From Planctomycetota bacterium (lineage in GTDB: Bacteria > Planctomycetota > UBA1135 > UBA2386): DNA of 12,214 bases. A model generated the notes under the pieces. That model saw nothing but the letters and a program-made list of their open reading frames with translations, did no database searches and was not told the origin of the DNA. The position numbers were made by a program, and so were the translations under genes. Positions 7,154 through 12,214 of this stretch are shown here, one piece after another. The DNA is taken from the NCBI GenBank assembly GCA_020425915.1, contig JAGQQZ010000707.1:1-12214 (forward strand). Reading direction: 5' to 3'. The stretch's first letter is position 1; every line of letters begins with the position of its first letter.

Positions 7154-8601
7154 TGGCCGACGACGCACGACAGGAATCCGACGACTCGCGGTTGGGCGAC
7201 CTCGTCGATCACGTCCTCGGCCAGAGCACGGCGTCCGAGCGCGACGCGTTGCGGGCGGAGATCGCGGACGACGTAGAACTCGCGGTCGAGTGCGGGGACC
7301 TGCGCCGGATGTTCGACGAGATGCGCTCCCTACGAGTCGCGCCGTCGGGCAACGTGGCGATCGCGATGCGTTTCGCCGCCCATCGTCGGGCACGTCTCCG
7401 TGGAGACGGGAGGCCCGTCCACGTCGCGACGCGCATCGTCCAGGTACTCGGCGTCGCGGCTGCGATGTTGGTCGGATTCGTGTTCCTCGATCGCTTCGCT
7501 CGTCACGGCACCGTGGAGAAGGTGCAACCTCTGGTGTCGCAAGCGATCGTCCGCGAGGTTCCGAGCGTCGATACGCATCTGACGGCGCTGTTGTCGGCGG
7601 ACAACCTGCCGGTGCACGACGCGACGTTCGTCGAGAGTCTGCGCCCGTACGACGACCTCCCGCTGCCAGATTCGTTCCCGGGTTGGCTCTCGGCGACCCA
7701 GCGGCTCGACGATCTGCGTGAGCAGTTCCGATTGCGGTTCGCGAGCGAGGAGCGCCATCGTTTGCTCCGCTCGATCGGTTCGCCGAAGCTCGACGATCGG
7801 CTCGGCGTGCTCGCCGACGACATCGCCGCGCAGGTCGAGGATCGAATCGATGCAGGTCGGATCGACGTCGACGATCTGTCGCTGGCGATTCGCGCGATGG
7901 TTGCTGCGGGATCCTCCCGGGTCGAAGGGAAACACAGCGCGACCGTGCATCGTTGCGCCTACGAACTCCTCGATCGGTTCGAGTCGTTCGACGACGGCGA
8001 GACCGCGACCGCGCTCGCCGCGTTGTCGGAGTTGGCGGTTCTCGAGGGCGGTCGATTGGTCGACGTGGTCGGTCGCCACGCCGCGCGCATCGCGCAGTCC
8101 ACCCTCACGCCGCGTTCGGATGGTCAGCGGCCTACGTTGCTCCATTGGAGCACGCCGTCGATGCGGCTCGCCGATGCCGGGCGCCTGCTTCGGCTCGCCC
8201 CGGCGTTCGGAGTCCATGCCGGGGTCGCGCACCGCGCCCGGATGATGATCGCCGCGCACCTGGACGAGAGAGTCGCGCTCGACTCGGATGTCGAGGCGCC
8301 GAGCCTGGTCGCGGCGCAGCTCTACGGCTTCGGCGACCTCATCGATCGCGAGGGCGCGGACCGAGCTCTTCGCCTCTGGAATCCGCGCCTCCTCGTGCCG
8401 GACTTCGTCGCACTGCACCACCTGGCGTGGAGCCGCGTTCCTACCCGCCCAGGTTGGGCGCGGTTCCAGGAGCATCTGCGGGCGCTCTCGAGCATCGAGA
8501 CGCCGCCTCGTGTGCGCGACTCCGCGTCGCTGCTGCTGTGCCTGTCGATGAACTACGCCGCCCCGGAGGCACTCGGCGAGCTGGTGGCGCGCGGCATGTG
8601 A
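7153..8601 (+). CDS. Putative membrane anti-sigma factor with large extracytoplasmic domain
   Basis: 482 aa. The first 90 residues are hydrophilic. Their LGDLVDHVLGQSTASERDAL stretch and following helix (to about 60) resemble the N-terminal domain of anti-sigma factors. One membrane segment follows at about 95-112 (IVQVLGVAAAMLVGFVFL). The remaining 370 residues would lie outside the cytoplasm and look mostly helical and charged; I recognise no enzyme motif in them. The classical HX3CX2C zinc motif is absent, and the N-terminal part has only Cys47. The anti-sigma role is inferred from gene order, the 1-nt TGATG overlap with the sigma gene and the membrane layout. The outer part may sense an envelope signal. 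It is far longer than the usual 200-280 aa, so a scaffold function or a fused domain is possible. Confidence 0.72.
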   Translation: MADDARQESDDSRLGDLVDHVLGQSTASERDALRAEIADDVELAVECGDLRRMFDEMRSLRVAPSGNVAIAMRFAAHRRARLRGDGRPVHVATRIVQVLGVAAAMLVGFVFLDRFARHGTVEKVQPLVSQAIVREVPSVDTHLTALLSADNLPVHDATFVESLRPYDDLPLPDSFPGWLSATQRLDDLREQFRLRFASEERHRLLRSIGSPKLDDRLGVLADDIAAQVEDRIDAGRIDVDDLSLAIRAMVAAGSSRVEGKHSATVHRCAYELLDRFESFDDGETATALAALSELAVLEGGRLVDVVGRHAARIAQSTLTPRSDGQRPTLLHWSTPSMRLADAGRLLRLAPAFGVHAGVAHRARMMIAAHLDERVALDSDVEAPSLVAAQLYGFGDLIDREGADRALRLWNPRLLVPDFVALHHLAWSRVPTRPGWARFQEHLRALSSIETPPRVRDSASLLLCLSMNYAAPEALGELVARGM

Positions 8602-8652
8602 TCGACAGCGGTCGTGCTCCGATTCGCGGTCGAGCGTCGTGGTTCGCGCGGC

Positions 8653-8658
8653 TATGCT
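8653..8658 (+). promoter_or_regulatory. Possible -10 box of a near-leaderless start
   Basis: TATGCT starts 16 nt before ATG 8669 and is flanked by two copies of GCGCGGC. The spacing matches the TATGAT box before the gene at 4658. No clear -35 is present. If real, the TolC-like gene has its own promoter with almost no leader, and the earlier in-frame ATG at 8654 inside the box is not used. Confidence 0.35.
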
Positions 8659-8668
8659 GCGCGGCCGA

Positions 8669-10213
8669 ATGATCAGGCCCGTCGCTACACTCGTGCTCTG
8701 TCTCGCGCCCTGTGTGATCGCTCAGGAGCCTGAGGGGCAGCCGGACAAGCCCGCGGTCTCGAGGTTGGCCGACATCCCGATCCCGACCGATCAGCGGGGA
8801 GTCGAGGTTCTCGAGCTCACGGTCTTGGACGCGATGCGGATCGGTCGGACCTACAACCTGGACCTGCGAGCGGATGCGTTGGTACCGCTGGAGAGCGCGG
8901 AGAGCGTTCGGGTGGAGGAGGCACTGTTCGAGCCGGAGTTCTTCGGCAAGGTCTCGACCGGGCGTAGTACGAGTCCACAGCGAAACGTGTTCCAGCCGTC
9001 GATCAAGCGCGAGACGGTGTCGGGGGAACTCGGGTTCCGGCAGCGGGTCGTGACCGGAGGTTCGTTCGAGTTCACGTTCTCGCCATCGCGGCTGCGGCAG
9101 GACACCTCCACGGTCGGCTTCCCGACACGACAGTTCACGTCGTCGTTCGTCGCGACCGTGACGCAACCGTTGTTGCGCGGTGGGTGGTCCGACTATGCGC
9201 TGCGAAACGTCGACACGGCCCAGGCCGAGCTGGCCGCGGCGCGCTATCGATTCGAGCGGCAGGTCCAGCAGAAGCTCATCGACATCGTTCGCGCGTATTG
9301 GGAGCTGGCGTTCGCCCGTCAGGACTATCGAGTCGTGTTCCAGGCGGGGGAGTTGGCGCGCGAGCAGTTGCGGATCACGGTGGAACGGATTCGACTGCGT
9401 GACCTGCCAGCACGCGATCGGATCTCCGACGAAGCGGAAGTCGCCCGGCGACGTGAGGAGCTGATCCGCGCCGAGAACACGATCGCGCAGCGGGAGGACG
9501 AACTGCGAAGGCTGCTGTTCGATGGTCAGGACGGGGAGATGTGGCGTCGATCGCTGCGGCCCACGAGTCCGTTCGAAGGCGAGTTCCTGGCGGTCGAGAG
9601 TGACTGGCGTGAGCTCGCGACGCGCGCGCGCGCGCGGCGCGCCGACCTGCGTGCGCTGCGCGCCGACGTCCGTTCCGCGGAGATTGCTCGAGACTCGGCG
9701 GAGCGTGACCTCCTGCCGCAGCTGGACCTCGTCGGGTCGTACGGTGCCAACGGTGTTCGCGAGAACTTCCCGGACGCCTTCGGCGACACGACGGACCTCG
9801 ACTACCCGGAGTGGAGCCTCGAGTTGCAGCTCTCGGTTCCCGTCGGCAACACCGCGGCGCGAAGCGCGCGTGATCGCGCGATGCTCACGCTCGAGCGGAC
9901 GCGGCGTCGGCTGTTCGCGGCGGAGCTCGACGTCGACAACGAACTGCGGAGCGCGATGCGCGAGCTGCGGACGCTGAGCGAAAGCGTCCGAGCCGCCCGC
10001 GAGAGCGTCCGGCTCGCCGAGAGCGTTCTGGACACCGCTCGGGAGACACTACGAGTCGGCCGCGGCACCTTGTTCGAGGTGCAGCAGCGCAATCAGGATC
10101 TTCTCGACGCGCGGCAGCGGCTGTTGCGCAACCAATTGGACCACCACATCGCTCGTGCGAACCTCGAGTTCGCCCGCGGGGAGTTCCTGCTCACGCCAGA
10201 CGAAGGGAACTGA
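8669..10213 (+). CDS. TolC-like outer membrane efflux channel protein
   Basis: 514 aa from this start. TolC-family trimers form an outer-membrane beta barrel joined to a long periplasmic helical tunnel used by efflux pumps or type I secretion. The N-terminus MIRPVATLVLCLAPCVIA is a signal peptide with likely cleavage before QEPEG. Typical features follow in duplicate. The first half has LDAMRIGRTYNLDLRA near the start, strands with TQPLLRGGWSDYALR, and a long coiled helix with IVRAYWELAFARQDYRVV. The second half has RADLRALRADVRSAEIARDSAERDLLPQLDLVGSYG, strands ending LELQLSVPVGN, and helices rich in Arg/Glu/Leu ending VGRGTLFEVQQRNQDLLDAR. ATG 8654 and GTG 8639 are in-frame alternatives; none has a good Shine-Dalgarno sequence. 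I chose 8669 for the signal peptide and the -10-like box. No inner-membrane pump or adaptor gene is in the window. Confidence 0.88.
   Translation: MIRPVATLVLCLAPCVIAQEPEGQPDKPAVSRLADIPIPTDQRGVEVLELTVLDAMRIGRTYNLDLRADALVPLESAESVRVEEALFEPEFFGKVSTGRSTSPQRNVFQPSIKRETVSGELGFRQRVVTGGSFEFTFSPSRLRQDTSTVGFPTRQFTSSFVATVTQPLLRGGWSDYALRNVDTAQAELAAARYRFERQVQQKLIDIVRAYWELAFARQDYRVVFQAGELAREQLRITVERIRLRDLPARDRISDEAEVARRREELIRAENTIAQREDELRRLLFDGQDGEMWRRSLRPTSPFEGEFLAVESDWRELATRARARRADLRALRADVRSAEIARDSAERDLLPQLDLVGSYGANGVRENFPDAFGDTTDLDYPEWSLELQLSVPVGNTAARSARDRAMLTLERTRRRLFAAELDVDNELRSAMRELRTLSESVRAARESVRLAESVLDTARETLRVGRGTLFEVQQRNQDLLDARQRLLRNQLDHHIARANLEFARGEFLLTPDEGN
9621..9636. repeat. (CG)8 dinucleotide run inside the TolC-like gene
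   Basis: Sixteen bases of perfect alternating CG encode part of TRARARRAD. A gain or loss of one CG unit would shift the frame in the middle of the gene. The stretch may just reflect GC-rich Arg/Ala codons. Confidence 0.8.
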
Positions 10214-10296
10214 CGATGTCGACGGGCGGGCGTCGTGTGACCTGGAGCGCTTCGCGAGACTATCCGATACCGCACGATCGTGTCGGAACCCCTCCC

Positions 10297-12018
10297 ATGG
10301 ACCGAATCAGACCTCTCTTCACATCGAGCTTCCTGGCACTGTGGTTCGCCGGCTGCACGGACTCCGATGCTCCGACTCCGGCGGTTGCGCCGGGCGTTGC
10401 GGCCGACGTCGCGTCGGGGCCGGTTCAGGACGTCGAGAACCCGCTGAGGCTCGAACCATGGCTCGCGGACTTCCCGTGTGAGATCTCCTACTCGCCGGAG
10501 CAACCGGGGAAGTGGTACACGCGGTCGCGTCGGGCGGCGCTCGAGAAGGTCGCGGCCAATCTGTCGGGAACGTGTTCGCGCGATGCTTGGTTGCTCGCCA
10601 AGGAGTTCTTCCGTCGCGTCGAGAACGACGAGAACGACATCCTGGTCCAGACGCTCGATCGCGGGATCCAGAGCGGGTCGAACGACCTGGTCGAGACGAC
10701 GCTCGCTGCGATGGGGGCCGCTGGCGACACCAAGTTCGGTCCCGCCATTCTGCGTGCCTTCCAACTGCGAACCCGGGGCGTCGAATCCGCGGCTTCGCGC
10801 GCCCTCGAGACATGTGCGGATCGAGAGACCATCCTTGCGAGCCGCTCGATGTTCGGTGGTTGGCAGAACATCGCGCAGGTGAAGTGGTTCGACGCGGCGA
10901 TTGCGGTGATGAAGCCCGAGGAAGTGGCGGCCGACCTTCGCGCCGTGATCGCCCTGCCGCAATTCCTGCCGATCCAGAAGGAGTTGATCAACGACGCGCT
11001 CCTGCTCCCAGCGGGTGCGGCGCTGCACGCGCTCGAGCCGATCCTGGGCCGCGCCGCTGACGAGGTCGACGTCGTCATCGACGCCCTCCGTCACGCGACG
11101 GGCGACCTGGCCGGAACCGCCAGGATGCAGGACTGGCTACGGTCCGATTCGCCAGTCACGCGCGCGCGGGCGCTGGGTGGCTTGCACTATGGCGGGGCCG
11201 AGGAATTTCGTGACCGCATCCTCGAGATGGCGGCCGATGTCAGTCCGAACGTTCGATTCGAGGTCCTGGGGCTGATTCGGTTGTTCCCGTTCGACGACGA
11301 AATCCGCGCGACATGCGAGACGCTTGCCCTCGATGAAAACGTCCGGGTCCGGCAGGCGGCGTTGTTCGAACTGCGCGAGCGCGGGGAGCGGGCGATGCTC
11401 GACGACGTGCTGCGGGAGATTCGCACCGCGACCGGCACGCGGCTGCGTGACCTGGTCGGAGACCTCGTCGCTGCCCAGGACCCCCAGGTGATTCCGTTGC
11501 TCGTCGAGCGCATGAACTCCGCGCCGGTGGCCGAGCGGCGCGAGTACATCAAGTCGATCGCGTTCGTGAAGGTCCGCGAGTCGTTTCCGCCATTGCGCGA
11601 CGTGTTCCTCGCGGAACCGATCGACTACAGCGACAGCGAGGAACCCGGCAAGCAGCTTTCGAGCCACGTTTACATGGGCGTGCTCATGCTGAACGCCAAG
11701 GGCGCCGAGCGGGACATCGTGGAGTTGTTCCGATCGCTGCCGAGAGAGGATTACGCGCGAAGGGTCGTGTTGTTGGAGACGCTGACCGGGCTCGCGGTGG
11801 ATCGAGATGATCCGGGGTTGAGCGATGCGATCTTCGCGGCGATGCGGAAGGTCGTGTTCGATGGGGGTGAGATTCCGCAGATGCGGTTGGCGGCGTTGGG
11901 GCATCTGAAGCGGGGGATGACGTTGGATGATGTGATGGGGTTGAAGCGGCAGGTGCGGAAGGAGACGCAGGTGGGGATGCAGCGTGCCCTCAACGACTTC
12001 CTGCTGGAGTACTTCTGA
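10297..12018 (+). CDS. HEAT-repeat lipoprotein of unknown function
   Basis: 573 aa from ATG 10297. The N-terminus MDRIRPLFTSSFLALWFAGC is a lipoprotein signal with Cys20 as the probable lipid-modified residue (FAGC, Phe at -3 being less usual), followed by a polar linker TDSDAPTP. The rest is almost entirely paired amphipathic helices of HEAT type, clearest at nt 11130-11430 (SPVTRARALGGL..., SPNVRFEVLGLI..., ENVRVRQAALFEL...). Such solenoids usually bind proteins. I see no catalytic motif. An upstream ATG at 10216 has AAGGGA 7 nt before it and would add 27 residues that do not look like protein, so I prefer the lipoprotein start; the upstream one stays possible. It follows the TolC-like gene closely and may share its transcript. 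The last roughly 200 nt are notably C-poor compared with the rest of the gene. Confidence 0.83.
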   Translation: MDRIRPLFTSSFLALWFAGCTDSDAPTPAVAPGVAADVASGPVQDVENPLRLEPWLADFPCEISYSPEQPGKWYTRSRRAALEKVAANLSGTCSRDAWLLAKEFFRRVENDENDILVQTLDRGIQSGSNDLVETTLAAMGAAGDTKFGPAILRAFQLRTRGVESAASRALETCADRETILASRSMFGGWQNIAQVKWFDAAIAVMKPEEVAADLRAVIALPQFLPIQKELINDALLLPAGAALHALEPILGRAADEVDVVIDALRHATGDLAGTARMQDWLRSDSPVTRARALGGLHYGGAEEFRDRILEMAADVSPNVRFEVLGLIRLFPFDDEIRATCETLALDENVRVRQAALFELRERGERAMLDDVLREIRTATGTRLRDLVGDLVAAQDPQVIPLLVERMNSAPVAERREYIKSIAFVKVRESFPPLRDVFLAEPIDYSDSEEPGKQLSSHVYMGVLMLNAKGAERDIVELFRSLPREDYARRVVLLETLTGLAVDRDDPGLSDAIFAAMRKVVFDGGEIPQMRLAALGHLKRGMTLDDVMGLKRQVRKETQVGMQRALNDFLLEYF

Positions 12019-12117
12019 GCTGGCCTAGTTGGATGTGGGCGCGGTGGCGCGAGATGTCGCTCGGGCAGCGTTACCGTTCGCGATTCCGTGGCACTGAACG
12101 TCGGAGGCCCTCCTCGA

Positions 12118-12148
12118 TTGGGGGTAGATCGCGATGTTCACGCCCCAA
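12118..12148 (+). repeat. Inverted repeat spanning the start of the right-edge gene
   Basis: TTGGGG (12118-12123) pairs with CCCCAA (12143-12148) across about 19 nt. The hairpin would cover the G-rich ribosome-binding stretch and the ATG at 12134, so it could hold down translation. Six base pairs with a long loop may also be chance. Confidence 0.25.
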
Positions 12149-12214
12149 CGCTGTCCGCATTCCGATTGTCGCCGGCACACGGTCCCGGGCGACGAGTGCT
12201 TCTTCGTTCGCCAC
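12134..12214 (+). CDS. N-terminus of a zinc-ribbon, transposase-like protein (cut by window edge)
   Basis: Only 27 codons are visible, open to the last base. The peptide begins MFTPQRCPHSDC, giving a CX4C knuckle (Cys7, Cys12), then HTVPGDECFFVRH. From general knowledge, proteins starting 'MFTP..CP...C..H' followed by an FxxRHG-type phrase are zinc-ribbon DNA-binding proteins, often annotated as transposases or transposase-like. The GGGGG run at 12120-12124 lies 9 nt before ATG 12134. The family call rests on this short motif alone. The 115 nt between the lipoprotein stop and this ATG hold no other gene I can support. Confidence 0.5.
   Translation, partial: MFTPQRCPHSDCRRHTVPGDECFFVRH

Noticed and set aside
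6416..7393. Long minus-strand open frame (325 codons) opposite the sigma factor
   Set aside because: It lies over a clear sigma factor gene and the opposite-strand product resembles nothing.
7330..8475. Long minus-strand open frame (381 codons) opposite the anti-sigma candidate
   Set aside because: Arg/Glu/Gln-rich composition with no motif, and it mirrors the codon structure of a supported plus-strand gene. Long antisense frames are expected at this GC content.
10093..11094. Long minus-strand open frame (333 codons) across the TolC/HEAT junction
   Set aside because: It spans two supported genes on the other strand and has no recognisable domain or start context.
12105..12115. GGAGG-C-CCTCC as a hairpin terminator after the lipoprotein gene
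   Set aside because: A one-base loop cannot form, and no T-tract follows.
12025..12213. Minus-strand partial open frame at the right edge with several Cys codons
   Set aside because: The plus-strand reading gives a better zinc-ribbon motif with a start and G-rich upstream site; the minus frame has no recognisable ending.

Overview
A GC-rich bacterial chromosomal segment in which every gene I can support reads left to right on the + strand, with short or overlapping junctions. The tandem-duplicated UvrA, the abundant ECF-type regulation, the HEAT-repeat lipoprotein and the right-edge zinc-ribbon gene would fit a high-GC Planctomycetota-like or deltaproteobacterial-like organism. That assignment is inference; there is no rRNA or marker gene here that fixes the taxon.

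Region 1 (1-5952 and on to 6424) is one tight run of housekeeping genes. It starts with the 3' two thirds of a double-length uvrA, which holds the second half of UvrA copy 1 and a complete copy 2. A ThiE/TenI-family protein follows, missing residues expected of a thiamine phosphate synthase. Next come a small membrane-anchored protein with an S24/S26 (signal peptidase/LexA) fold that seems to have lost its catalytic Ser and Lys, then thiL (thiamine-monophosphate kinase), overlapping tsaE (ATPase for tRNA t6A synthesis). A perfect 9-bp inverted repeat directly after tsaE probably closes this unit.

Region 2 (6503-12018) begins with an ECF-type sigma factor. It is translationally coupled (TGATG, 1-nt overlap) to a large single-pass membrane protein that is probably its anti-sigma factor. 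An outer-membrane TolC-like channel follows without any pump or adaptor gene in view, and then a HEAT-repeat lipoprotein. The shared direction and small gaps suggest an envelope-associated regulated cluster, but no promoter evidence proves a shared regulon.

Region 3 (12019-12214) is a short intergenic stretch followed by the first 27 codons of a CX4C zinc-ribbon protein cut by the window edge. It resembles N-termini of transposase-like proteins, so a mobile or insertion-derived element may begin here.

I see no rRNA, tRNA, CRISPR array or integrase, and no convincing unknown multi-gene system. The points most worth a second look are the tandem UvrA, the two apparent pseudo-enzymes beside thiL, the large non-zinc anti-sigma candidate and two near-leaderless starts with matching -10-like boxes.
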